Source: Parageobacillus sp. KH3-4 (GTDB lineage: Bacteria > Bacillota > Bacilli > Bacillales > Anoxybacillaceae). Taken from it: a DNA stretch of 64,000 bases. Shown here in pieces: positions 1-7,690 of this stretch. The stretch lies in assembly GCF_022846435.1 (NCBI RefSeq), contig NZ_AP025627.1, positions 2,576,001-2,640,000 on the forward strand. Reading direction: 5' to 3'. How positions within the stretch are numbered: position 1 is the stretch's first letter; each line of letters starts with the position of its first letter. The position numbers were made by a program, and so were the translations under genes. The notes under the pieces are model-generated. The model was given only the letters and a program-made list of their open reading frames with translations. It was not told the origin of the DNA and did no database searches.

Positions 1-24
1 TTGATGATGGAGTGCTTTTTTCAC

Positions 25-60
25 AAAAAAACCAACCCACTTTACGTGGGTTGGTTTTTT
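25..60 (-). terminator. Terminator downstream of dapA
   Basis: An inverted repeat (AACCAACCCAC and GTGGGTTGGTT, with a 5-base loop) begins two bases past the dapA stop codon and is flanked by A and T runs on both sides. On the minus strand it reads as a strong Rho-independent terminator for the dpa-asd-dap operon. Its symmetry means it could also stop transcription coming the other way. Nothing else is visible in bases 1 to 62. Confidence 0.85.
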
Positions 61-62
61 GA

Positions 63-944
63 TCATAGTGTGTTTAATAGGTTCATTAGTTCGATGCGCT
101 CTTGTTCGGTAAGCGGGACGAGCGGCAGACGAACGGAACCGACATCTAATCCTTTTAGCTGCAGCGCCGTTTTTACCGGTACAGGATTTGGCGCGGCAAA
201 CAGCCCTTTCATAATCGGCAACAGTTTTTGATGCAGCTTCGCCGCTTTGGCAAGCTCGCCAGCTTCAAAAGCGGCGATCATTTGCTGCATTTCATTGCCG
301 ATAATATGGGAAGCAACGGACACAACGCCAGCTCCGCCAATCGACAATACCGGAAGCGTAATGCCGTCGTCGCCGCTGTAAAGGAGAAAGTCATCGCGCG
401 TGCGGGCAATAATTTCCGTCATCGCATCCAAATTGCCGCTCGCGTCTTTCACGGCGACGATATTTGGAATTTCCGATAGGCGAACAATTGTATCGACAGA
501 AATGTTCACGACTGAACGCCCAGGAATGTTGTAAAGCATCACCGGAAGCGACGTGCTTTCGGCAATCGCTTTGAAATGTTGATACAATCCTTCCTGATTC
601 GGTTTATTATAGTATGGCGCTACCAACATCACAGCGTCGACGCCAATTTCCTCCGCTTTTTTCGTCAGTTCAATCGATGCGCGCGTATTGTTGCTTCCCG
701 TTCCGGCAATCACCGGGACTCGCCCGTTCACGACGGAAACGACATGGCGGAACAAAGCGACTTTTTCTTCCGTGGTTAACGTTGGCGATTCGCCTGTCGT
801 TCCGGCAACAACGAGCGAGTCGGTTCCGTTTTCAAGCAAATAGTCGATAAGCTTTGTCGTCTTCGCAAAATCGACATTTCCTTTGCGATCAAACGGCGTT
901 ACCATCGCTGTCACGATTTTACCAAATTGAACCAATGCTTTCAC
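63..944 (-). CDS. dapA: 4-hydroxy-tetrahydrodipicolinate synthase
   Basis: This 293-residue cytoplasmic TIM-barrel enzyme condenses pyruvate with aspartate semialdehyde. It is the branch point to diaminopimelate, lysine and, in spores, dipicolinate. The pyruvate-binding AGTTGE loop is at 47-52, the proton-relay Tyr138 lies in LYNIPGR, and the Schiff-base lysine is Lys166 in VAVKDASG. Length is normal for the family. It is the last gene of the dpaA-dpaB-asd-dapG-dapA cluster, 11 bases after dapG and immediately before a terminator. The order is the same as in B. subtilis, so function is assigned with high confidence. Confidence 0.97.
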   Translation of the reverse strand: MKALVQFGKIVTAMVTPFDRKGNVDFAKTTKLIDYLLENGTDSLVVAGTTGESPTLTTEEKVALFRHVVSVVNGRVPVIAGTGSNNTRASIELTKKAEEIGVDAVMLVAPYYNKPNQEGLYQHFKAIAESTSLPVMLYNIPGRSVVNISVDTIVRLSEIPNIVAVKDASGNLDAMTEIIARTRDDFLLYSGDDGITLPVLSIGGAGVVSVASHIIGNEMQQMIAAFEAGELAKAAKLHQKLLPIMKGLFAAPNPVPVKTALQLKGLDVGSVRLPLVPLTEQERIELMNLLNTL

Positions 945-955
945 TCCTCACTCCA

Positions 956-2191
956 TTAATCGTATTCCCCCGTTGGCTCCTCGGAGAGGTGAAACGCGTC
1001 ATGTAGCGCGTTCACCGCTTTTTTCATATCTTCTTCTTTCACTAATACCCAGATGGTCGTATGGCTATCGGCTGATTGCAAAATTTGAATTCCTTGTTCC
1101 GAAAGAGCCGTAACGATTTTTGCCGTCACTCCAGGGACGCCGGCGATCCCTGCACCGACGGTAGATACTTTCGCGCATCCCGTCGTCACGATCGGTTCAT
1201 AGCCAATGCGGCGCAGAGCAGCGACCGCCCGCTCTGTCATTTCGCCGGAAACCGTATAAACAACACCGTTTGGCGAAATGTTAATAAAATCGACGCTAAT
1301 TTCTTCATTTGCCATCGCCTTAAAAACGTCAGACTGCAATTCGTAATGTCCTTCTTTTGCCTGCACTTTAATTTGCGTAATGTTGGAAACGTAAGTGATG
1401 CCTGTCACTAACCGTTCTCTTACATCGCTTCCTTTCTTCGAACGGATCGAGGATGTGACAAGCGTCCCTAAAGAATCAGAATATGTTGAACGAACGCGCA
1501 GAGGAATTTTTGCCTGCATCGCAATTTCGACGGCGCGTGGATGAATGACTTTTGCCCCTTGATAGGCCATGTTGCAAATTTCTGTGTATGTGACGACATC
1601 GAGCGGGCGGGCGTTTTCGACAATGCGCGGATCGGCGGTCATAACCCCCTCGACATCGGTAAAAATATCGACCCATTCGGCGTTTAGCGCCGCGCCGAGC
1701 GCCGCCGCGGACGTATCGCTTCCGCCGCGGCCAAGCGTAGTAATATCGCCATTTTCCGCTGCTCCTTGAAAGCCGGCAACGACAACGACGTCGTATTCGT
1801 TCAACGCTTCCAACACGCGTTCGCAGCGCATTTCAATAATTTTTGCGTTCGTGTGGTCGCTGTTTGTGCGAAATCCTGCTTGTGCACCGGTAAATGCGGT
1901 TGCTTTTATTCCATGCTTGTTTAATAGGTTTGTAAAAACAACGCTGGAAATAATTTCACCACAAGCCATCAGCATATCTTGTTCGCGCTTCGTAACGTAA
2001 TTGTCGGCTCCGCCGATGAGGCTAAGGAGCGTATCAGTTGCGTATGGCTCCCCTTTCCGCCCCATCGCCGAGACGACAACAACTACTTTATAGCCGTCTT
2101 CCAGCGCTTTTTCAATATGCCTGCGGGCGAAATCACGTCCGCGGTCATCGCGGACGGATGTGCCGCCAAATTTCTGGACGATAATTTTCAT
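956..2191 (-). CDS. dapG: Aspartokinase I (diaminopimelate-sensitive type)
   Basis: This 411-residue kinase phosphorylates aspartate at the head of the lysine/threonine/diaminopimelate pathway. The N-terminal KFGGTSV nucleotide/substrate motif is at residues 7-13. The amino-acid kinase core runs to about 250 (GRGGSDTSAAALGAAL, DVEGVMTADPR), and two ACT regulatory domains fill about 265-411. Placement between asd and dapA identifies it as the dapG paralogue, which in Bacillus is inhibited by meso-diaminopimelate, rather than the lysine-sensitive lysC. The effector is inferred from synteny, not read from the sequence. Confidence 0.95.
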   Translation of the reverse strand: MKIIVQKFGGTSVRDDRGRDFARRHIEKALEDGYKVVVVVSAMGRKGEPYATDTLLSLIGGADNYVTKREQDMLMACGEIISSVVFTNLLNKHGIKATAFTGAQAGFRTNSDHTNAKIIEMRCERVLEALNEYDVVVVAGFQGAAENGDITTLGRGGSDTSAAALGAALNAEWVDIFTDVEGVMTADPRIVENARPLDVVTYTEICNMAYQGAKVIHPRAVEIAMQAKIPLRVRSTYSDSLGTLVTSSIRSKKGSDVRERLVTGITYVSNITQIKVQAKEGHYELQSDVFKAMANEEISVDFINISPNGVVYTVSGEMTERAVAALRRIGYEPIVTTGCAKVSTVGAGIAGVPGVTAKIVTALSEQGIQILQSADSHTTIWVLVKEEDMKKAVNALHDAFHLSEEPTGEYD

Positions 2192-2221
2192 GTTAACACC
2201 TCGATGCCATTCGCTCCTCTT

Positions 2222-3268
2222 TTATTTTACAAGTCCTAGTTTAATTAAACTTTCCGCGATTTGCACAGAGTTCCATGCCGCACCTTTTAATAAATTATCC
2301 GATACGACCCATAAATGGAACGCCCGATCATCGTCTAAATCTTTGCGAATGCGCCCGACGAACACATCATATTTGCCAGCGCAGTCAACCGGCATTGGAT
2401 ATACTTGCTCGCTCGGGTCATCTTGCAAAATGACGCCCGGGGCATCTTTTAATACCGCTTTAATGTCGTCTGCGCTGACGCCGTCTTTTTCAATTTCGAT
2501 ATATACCGATTCGGAATGGCCGCTGACAACCGGAATGCGCACACATGTTGCCGCCACTTGCAGCTCTGGCATATGCATGATTTTTTTCGTTTCATTAATC
2601 ATTTTCATTTCTTCAAACGTAAAGCCGTTCTCTTGGAATTTGTCAATTTGCGGGATGGCGTTAAACGCGATTTGATAATGTTTGCGATCCGATTTTACCG
2701 GTAAAATTTCTGAAACGACCGGCTCGCCGTTTAACACCGCTTTCGCTTGCGCCTTTAGTTCCTCAATCGCTTGCGCCCCGGCACCAGATACAGCTTGATA
2801 CGTGGAAACGATCACTCGTTTTAGACCGAACGCTTGGCGAATCGGTTCCAGGGCAACAACCATTTGGATTGTCGAGCAGTTTGGATTGGCGATAATGCCG
2901 TTATGCCATGTTAAATCGTTTTCGTTCACTTCTGGAACAACAAGCGGTACGTTTTCGTCCATGCGAAACGCGCTTGTGTTGTCGATCACGATCGCCCCGC
3001 GTTTCACCGCTTCCGGCGCCAATGCTTTTGAGACAGAGCCGCCTGCGCTAAACAGGGCGATATCCACCCCGGCAAAACTTTCCGGAGTCGCTACTTGCAC
3101 TTCGATTTCTTCATCGCGAAAGCGCATTTTTTTGCCTGCAGAACGTTCCGACGATAATAAAGTCAGTTTTCCAACTGGAAAGTTTCTATTTTCGAGCGTT
3201 TGTACCATTTGCTGGCCAACTGCACCTGTTGCTCCTACAACTGCGACGTGAAAGCGTCTTTGTTCCAT
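2222..3268 (-). CDS. asd: Aspartate-semialdehyde dehydrogenase
   Basis: This 348-residue NADPH-dependent enzyme reduces aspartyl phosphate to aspartate semialdehyde, feeding dapA. The Rossmann GATGAVG loop is at residues 12-18 and the catalytic cysteine is Cys131 in [10 protein letters not shown] start at the ATG giving MEQRRFHV because AAGGAG lies 8 bases upstream. An in-frame start 9 codons further out has no comparable signal. A gap of about 130 bases separates it from dpaB and holds a possible extended -10 element, so asd-dapG-dapA may also be expressed during growth, apart from the sporulation genes. Confidence 0.96.
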   Translation of the reverse strand: MEQRRFHVAVVGATGAVGQQMVQTLENRNFPVGKLTLLSSERSAGKKMRFRDEEIEVQVATPESFAGVDIALFSAGGSVSKALAPEAVKRGAIVIDNTSAFRMDENVPLVVPEVNENDLTWHNGIIANPNCSTIQMVVALEPIRQAFGLKRVIVSTYQAVSGAGAQAIEELKAQAKAVLNGEPVVSEILPVKSDRKHYQIAFNAIPQIDKFQENGFTFEEMKMINETKKIMHMPELQVAATCVRIPVVSGHSESVYIEIEKDGVSADDIKAVLKDAPGVILQDDPSEQVYPMPVDCAGKYDVFVGRIRKDLDDDRAFHLWVVSDNLLKGAAWNSVQIAESLIKLGLVK

Positions 3269-3325
3269 AAACCATTTCTCCTTCCGCATAATCACTCAAA
3301 TCGCTTTGGTAAATTTATAGTTTTT

Positions 3326-3334
3326 ATTTTACCA
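3326..3334 (-). promoter_or_regulatory. Possible extended -10 promoter for asd
   Basis: On the minus strand, TGGTAAAAT (TG-N-TAAAAT, an extended -10 form) lies about 60 bases upstream of the asd start in the dpaB-asd gap. No good -35 hexamer sits 17 bases further up. This is a weak candidate for vegetative sigma-A expression of asd-dapG-dapA. Confidence 0.3.
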
Positions 3335-3399
3335 TATTCCACTTTATAAGGAGAGAAAATTTTTATGCATACGAATGAATTTTCTACCGATGGCTTATC

Positions 3400-3999
3400 T
3401 CACATCTCATCGCGGAACTTCTCAATGATGACTGGCTGAAGCTGTCTTCCTTCCAAAGCGGCAAGAACGGTATCGCGCAAAAGCGACATTTTTGCCACCA
3501 TTGAATTCGGTTTTGTGTGCGGAGCATCTTGACCGAACGGAATAAAATAAATATTTTTCGCCGCCATTAGGCGCATTAAATTTACCCCGTTTAATCCTAA
3601 CGCATCGTTTGTGGAAACGCCAAGGACAACCGGACGATGGTTGCGCATCGTCGCCTTTGCCGCCATCAATACAGGGGAATCTGTCATCGCGTTGGCAAGT
3701 TTGCTCATCGAGTTTCCTGTCAGCGGTGCAATAACCATGCAATCGAGAGGAACTTTCGGACCAAGCGGCTCTGCCTTGACGATCGTATCAATGACTTCGT
3801 TGCCTGTTATTTCTTCCAGCCTTTTCACCCATTCTTCTCCTTCGCCAAAGCGAGTGTCTGTCGTTTTTACCGTATAGGTAACAATGGGTAGCACCTCCGC
3901 TCCTTCTTTTACCAATTTTTCAATTTCCGGCATGACCGCATCATACGTGCAATGAGAACCTGTCAACCCGAATCCGATTCGTTTTCCTCTTAAACTCAT
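3400..3999 (-). CDS. dpaB: Dipicolinate synthase subunit B (flavoprotein-like)
   Basis: This 199-residue SpoVFB protein belongs to the flavoprotein family of HFCD-type flavin-dependent enzymes (N-terminal GFGLTGSHCTYD, then MVIAPLTGNSMSKLANAM). Together with DpaA it makes dipicolinic acid from the DapA product in the mother cell, for import into the forespore. It overlaps the dpaA stop codon by one base (TAATG), which suggests translational coupling and a fixed subunit ratio. Length matches the family. Confidence 0.95.
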   Translation of the reverse strand: MSLRGKRIGFGLTGSHCTYDAVMPEIEKLVKEGAEVLPIVTYTVKTTDTRFGEGEEWVKRLEEITGNEVIDTIVKAEPLGPKVPLDCMVIAPLTGNSMSKLANAMTDSPVLMAAKATMRNHRPVVLGVSTNDALGLNGVNLMRLMAAKNIYFIPFGQDAPHTKPNSMVAKMSLLRDTVLAALEGRQLQPVIIEKFRDEM

Positions 4000-4901
4000 T
4001 ATCCATTCCCCTTTCTTTTTTGCAAATCCGCATATAGTAGTTGCGAAAGGACATTCGCGATAATTTGCCCCGCCGTTTTTGGCGCGACGACTCCCGGAAG
4101 CCCTGGCGCGAGAATCGCTTTCACCCCTCGCTTTTCGGCGTAGCGAAAATCGGTGCCGCCCGGCTTTGAAGCCAAATCAACGATAAGCGTATGCGCCGGC
4201 ATCTTCGCAATGACACTTGCCGTTACAATAAAATGTGGAACGGTATTAATGCAAATATCGATATCTTGCACTTCTTTTTCTAAATCATTAAGGTGAAAAG
4301 GGGCAAGCCCCATTTCCATAATGCGGGCAAGATGCTCGGAACGGCGCGCCCCTACTTTCACTTTTGCGCCGAGAGCGGCAAATGTGCGAGCGACCGTCAT
4401 ACCAATGCGACCAAGCCCAAGAACCGCTACACGTGACCCATGAATCGTAAAATCGGTATGCTGAATGACAATCATGACGGCTCCCTCTGCGGTCGGGATC
4501 GAGTTGTAGATCGCGACATCATCGCGTTCAAATAATTGGACGTATTTACGGTCAACTGCTTTCATTAAGTCGTCTAAATAGCGGTTGCTTATTCCTGTAT
4601 AGACAGTGCAATGTTTCGCTGTTTTTAACAGCATTTCTTCTGTAAACGGGATTTGCTCGTGTGAAAATACGGTATTTACTTTTCCTTCCAACGTTGTTCC
4701 ATGAACTGGCAAAATAATCGCATCTAAGTTAGCAAAATCCACTTCCTCGATTCGTAGCTTCGTTGCGCCCATAAAATGATGTGCCAATTGGTCAAAACCA
4801 ACTAAAGATAATTTAGCATCCAATTCAATTAATTTGCGAATCACTTCCAATTGCCGCGCGTCCCCGCCGATAATAGCAACATGCATGCCTGTTAGCATCA
4901 T
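3999..4901 (-). CDS. dpaA: Dipicolinate synthase subunit A
   Basis: This 300-residue SpoVFA protein has a dehydrogenase-like fold. The N-terminal dipicolinate-synthase domain starts MHVAIIGGDARQLEV, and a second Rossmann motif, VAVLGLGRIGMTVAR, lies near residue 160. It dehydrogenates the DapA product to dipicolinate, the calcium chelator of the spore core. It is the first gene of the dpaA-dpaB-asd-dapG-dapA cluster. The upstream region carries a sigma-K-like promoter, which fits mother-cell expression late in sporulation. Confidence 0.96.
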   Translation of the reverse strand: MMLTGMHVAIIGGDARQLEVIRKLIELDAKLSLVGFDQLAHHFMGATKLRIEEVDFANLDAIILPVHGTTLEGKVNTVFSHEQIPFTEEMLLKTAKHCTVYTGISNRYLDDLMKAVDRKYVQLFERDDVAIYNSIPTAEGAVMIVIQHTDFTIHGSRVAVLGLGRIGMTVARTFAALGAKVKVGARRSEHLARIMEMGLAPFHLNDLEKEVQDIDICINTVPHFIVTASVIAKMPAHTLIVDLASKPGGTDFRYAEKRGVKAILAPGLPGVVAPKTAGQIIANVLSQLLYADLQKRKGNG

Positions 4902-4953
4902 CTGCTCACCTTCTTTACGCGAAACTTATTCTTTCATCCTCATTTCCTTTCAC

Positions 4954-4980
4954 ATCTTATGTAAAAAGGGAAATATAGGT
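4954..4980 (-). promoter_or_regulatory. Candidate sigma-K promoter of dpaA-dpaB
   Basis: On the minus strand, AC is followed after 17 bases by CATAAGAT. This resembles the sigma-K pattern (AC, about 16-17 bases, CATAnnnTA). It lies about 55 bases upstream of the dpaA start and downstream of the ymxH terminator. Dipicolinate synthase genes are sigma-K dependent in Bacillus, which supports the reading, but the match is short. Confidence 0.45.
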
Positions 4981-4989
4981 GAATATCCT

Positions 4990-5021
4990 AAAAAAGAAAA
5001 GCGACCGCCTTTGGCGATCGC
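4990..5021 (-). terminator. Terminator of ymxH
   Basis: A 9-base-pair stem (GCGATCGCC with GGCGGTCGC, one G-U pair) and a 3-base loop are followed by TTTTCTTTTTT on the minus strand. It begins just past the ymxH stop codon and isolates the sporulation operon from upstream transcription. Confidence 0.85.
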
Positions 5022-5023
5022 CG

Positions 5024-5260
5024 TCATTGTTCGGGAAAATCGATAATAATCATGTCCGTGCCAATTTTTTTTATATATTTCCACGGAACGCGAATTTCAT
5101 TTCCATCTTTCCGAAACCGGAACCATCTTCCCGTTGGAATAAGCAACGCTTGAATTTTCCCGGTTTGCTCATTAATTTCCAAATCCGTCTGCCCCAACAC
5201 CCCGAGCCGTTCGGCGCGTCTTGCATCGACAATTTCCTTGCCGCTTAACTCGCTTAGCCT
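5024..5260 (-). CDS. ymxH: PRC-barrel protein of the YlmC/YmxH sporulation family
   Basis: This 78-residue protein has one PRC-barrel domain over its whole length (LSELSGKEIVDARRAERLG, then a FRFRKDGNEIRVPW strand pair). I chose the GTG start giving (M)RLSELSGKE because AAGGGGGG lies 7 bases upstream. A longer reading frame with 21 extra residues has no signal and overlaps the mlpA terminator hairpin. Members of this family are small sporulation-associated proteins whose biochemical role is not known. It is monocistronic here, between two terminators. Confidence 0.9.
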   Translation of the reverse strand, partial: RLSELSGKEIVDARRAERLGVLGQTDLEINEQTGKIQALLIPTGRWFRFRKDGNEIRVPWKYIKKIGTDMIIIDFPEQ

Positions 5261-5307
5261 CACTGCATATCCCCCCTTCCTTTCTATTATTGTAAGATGG
5301 GGGAAAT

Positions 5308-5340
5308 AAAAAAATGCCTGCATTTTTTTTAGCAGGCATT
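5308..5340 (-). terminator. Terminator downstream of mlpA
   Basis: The stem AATGCCTGC with GCAGGCATT encloses an A-rich loop and is followed on the minus strand by TTTTTTTA. It lies about 30 bases past the mlpA stop codon and ends the pnp-ylxY-mlpA run. Confidence 0.85.
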
Positions 5341-5342
5341 GC

Positions 5343-5367
5343 GCAACCGTCGTGCGATAAACGGTTG
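5343..5367 (-). repeat. Second hairpin just after the mlpA stop codon
   Basis: GCAACCGT and ACGGTTGC form an 8-base-pair stem with a 9-base loop between the mlpA stop and the main terminator. It has no T run, so it is more likely a 3' end stabilising or processing structure than a terminator. Confidence 0.5.
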
Positions 5368-5368
5368 C

Positions 5369-6610
5369 TTACGAACGAATTCGACTCGGCAATCGACCGC
5401 TCGGGCTAATTAAAGCGAGCGCACAATCTTCAGCAAAAATGCGGCACGCAAGTTCATTTACTTTTTCTACAGTGACGCTATTAATTTCTTCAATAATCTC
5501 ATCAAGCGTGCGATGGCGCCCGAGCAGCAATTCGTTTTTGCCGTTTCGGCTCATCCGGCTATTCGTGCTTTCTAACCCTAACATTAAACTTCCTTTCATC
5601 TGTTCTTTGCTGTTTTTCAGCTCTTTTTCAGTAATCCCGTCCTCTTTTAATTTATCGATGGTTTCTTGAATGGTTTCAAATAACAAATCAAGCTGATTGT
5701 TGCCTGTCCCAGCGTAAATTGCTAATAAGCCGCTATCTTGATAAGAAGAGTGATAAGAAAAGACCGAGTACGCTAAACCGCGCTGTTCACGAACTTCTTG
5801 AAAAAGCCGACTGCTCATGCTGCCACCTAAAATATTATTTAAAATAATCAATGTGTAAATATCCGGATGGCCGACGGGAAGCCCGTTAAATCCGATGCAT
5901 AAATGCGCTTGTTCCGTATCTTTTTGACGCGCTAATTTTTGCGGCTGAAATAATGGAGCTGGCGATTCACTAGCTTTTCGTTTCGCTGTGAAAAAACCGA
6001 AATAGCTTTCCACTTGCTGAATAAAACTTTCATCCACATTGCCGGCAACAGAAATCACCACACGGTCCGGGGTATAATAATCAGCCATATATCCGCGCAA
6101 CGAATCCCCCGTAAACGTGCGCAACGTTTCTTCCGTTCCTAAAATTGGATAACCAAGCGGATGGTTCGCATAACATGCTTTGCTTAATAAATCATGGACG
6201 ATATCATCCGGAGTATCTTCGTACATTTTAATTTCTTCTAGCACGACATTTCTTTCTTTTTGCAATTCCTCGTCAACAAACGTGGAATGGAAAAACATAT
6301 CCGCTAACATTTCGAGAGCAAATGATGCGTGCTCATCCAGCACTTTGGCGTAATAGCAAGTATATTCTTTCGACGTAAACGCATTGACTTGACCGCCGAT
6401 ACTGTCAAACGCTTCGGCAATCTCCTTTGCAGTGCGCGTTTTCGTCCCTTTAAAAAACATGTGTTCTAAAAAATGGGAAATTCCGTTGTTTTGCTCGGTT
6501 TCATTGCGTGAACCTGTTCCAATCCACACCCCGATCGAGACAGAACGCACTGTTGGAATTTGTTCTAGCACAATTCGTACGCCATTTTTACAAGTATGTT
6601 TGTTAATCAA
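5369..6610 (-). CDS. mlpA: M16-family zinc peptidase
   Basis: This 413-residue peptidase of the insulinase/processing-peptidase type has the inverted zinc motif HxxEH in HFLEHMFFKGT near residue 48 and the usual two-lobed layout. In B. subtilis the orthologue (MlpA/YmxG) is encoded at the same place and has been linked to control of extracellular protease levels. I chose the TTG giving (M)INKHTCKNGVRI: AGGAGG sits 9 bases upstream of it, while the in-frame GTG two codons earlier is only 3 bases from that signal. It follows ylxY closely and ends at a double hairpin. Confidence 0.93.
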   Translation of the reverse strand: MINKHTCKNGVRIVLEQIPTVRSVSIGVWIGTGSRNETEQNNGISHFLEHMFFKGTKTRTAKEIAEAFDSIGGQVNAFTSKEYTCYYAKVLDEHASFALEMLADMFFHSTFVDEELQKERNVVLEEIKMYEDTPDDIVHDLLSKACYANHPLGYPILGTEETLRTFTGDSLRGYMADYYTPDRVVISVAGNVDESFIQQVESYFGFFTAKRKASESPAPLFQPQKLARQKDTEQAHLCIGFNGLPVGHPDIYTLIILNNILGGSMSSRLFQEVREQRGLAYSVFSYHSSYQDSGLLAIYAGTGNNQLDLLFETIQETIDKLKEDGITEKELKNSKEQMKGSLMLGLESTNSRMSRNGKNELLLGRHRTLDEIIEEINSVTVEKVNELACRIFAEDCALALISPSGRLPSRIRS

Positions 6611-6623
6611 CGCCACGTTCCTC

Positions 6624-7586
6624 CTATTTTCTTACAATTCTCTTTTCGTCTAGTAATGCAGACACATCACCAATTTCATATTCTTTTTGCTGAATCGATA
6701 TAATAAGCGGCTCAAGCGCTTCCGCCGTCGGCAGCGTCGGATGCATCAAAATCATTGCACCGCGATGAACTTTGGACATTACCCGTTTCACTATAACAGA
6801 TGGCGACGGATTTTGCCAATCAATTGTATCGACGCTCCACATAATTGTTTTCATGTCTAAATCCGCAGCAATTTTCACTACATCATCACGATAGCTGCCG
6901 CTTGGCGGGGCAAACCATTTGCATTTCACCCCAGTTGTCGCTTCAATAACTTCATTCGTTTTTACTAGTTCCTCGCGGATTTTTGCGTTGCTGAGCGTCT
7001 TTAAGTCCGGATGGCTATACGAATGATTCCCTATTTCGTGGCCGGCGTCCACAATCATTTTTGCCATATCGGGGTGATTTTTTACCCAACGACCTTCCAA
7101 AAAAAACGTCGCCTTTACATGATGCTTTTTTAAAATATCAAGCATTTTCGGAATATATTCATTTCCCCACGCCACATTGATCAGAAGCGCAACCATCGGC
7201 TTATCTGGATGGCCCCGGTAAATCGCTTCAGGCGGCAAATCATCCAAATGGACGCGCGGGGAAACTTGTTTGTACACAAGCTTCCGTTCATCAAATTTTC
7301 CTTCCTTTTTCATGCTTTTATACGAAGCTTGCACATCTACTTTTAATCCGTTATAACCGGGTGTCGCTTTCCACACTCTATCGATGACCGCGTCTTGCGG
7401 AGGAATTTCATACCGTTTTGCTTTTTCCACAATTTCCGCATACAGCTTATCGTTTTCTTTCATCACCGCCATGCTCTGTTCTTGTAAACTGGCAATATAC
7501 TGGTTTACCGGTGGCTGGCTGACGATAAACCAAGCAAAGAAAAAGATGATCGCTACCGATAAATAGCGGGTATCGTTTCTGTTCAC
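6624..7586 (-). CDS. ylxY: YlxY, polysaccharide-deacetylase-like sporulation protein
   Basis: This 320-residue protein has one N-terminal membrane anchor (about 9-23), an extracytoplasmic stalk, and a NodB-type deacetylase domain (about 125-310). The GTG start has AGGAGG 7 bases upstream. The NodB His motif is present (HSYSH, 188-192), but the usual TFDD motif 1 is replaced by INVAWGNE (136-143), so the metal and catalytic aspartates are absent. It may therefore not be a standard deacetylase. YlxY proteins are tied to sporulation through synteny and family membership; the substrate is unknown. Confidence 0.92.
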   Translation of the reverse strand: MNRNDTRYLSVAIIFFFAWFIVSQPPVNQYIASLQEQSMAVMKENDKLYAEIVEKAKRYEIPPQDAVIDRVWKATPGYNGLKVDVQASYKSMKKEGKFDERKLVYKQVSPRVHLDDLPPEAIYRGHPDKPMVALLINVAWGNEYIPKMLDILKKHHVKATFFLEGRWVKNHPDMAKMIVDAGHEIGNHSYSHPDLKTLSNAKIREELVKTNEVIEATTGVKCKWFAPPSGSYRDDVVKIAADLDMKTIMWSVDTIDWQNPSPSVIVKRVMSKVHRGAMILMHPTLPTAEALEPLIISIQQKEYEIGDVSALLDEKRIVRK

Positions 7587-7655
7587 ACCTGTCCCTCCTT
7601 TTTATACTACAAATATGTGAAGAAGGGACAAGATAGAACTATCCAAACCACAACA

Positions 7656-7690
7656 AAGAAGCCTTAAGGAACCAATCCTAAGGCTTCATT
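7656..7690 (-). terminator. Imperfect hairpin at the end of pnp
   Basis: AAGCCTTAGGA and TCCTTAAGGCTT form an imperfect stem that overlaps the pnp stop codon. The following minus-strand bases (CTTTGTTG) are only moderately T-rich. It could be a weak terminator, or a processing structure between pnp and ylxY. Confidence 0.5.

Noticed and set aside
1-231. Plus-strand open frame at the left edge
   Set aside because: It runs through the dapA terminator hairpin and into dapA in antisense. No ribosome-binding site or recognisable protein pattern.
2160-2675. Plus-strand frame of about 170 codons opposite dapG/asd
   Set aside because: It lies antisense to the conserved asd sequence, with no start signal. 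High GC at codon position 3 of asd keeps the reverse frame open.
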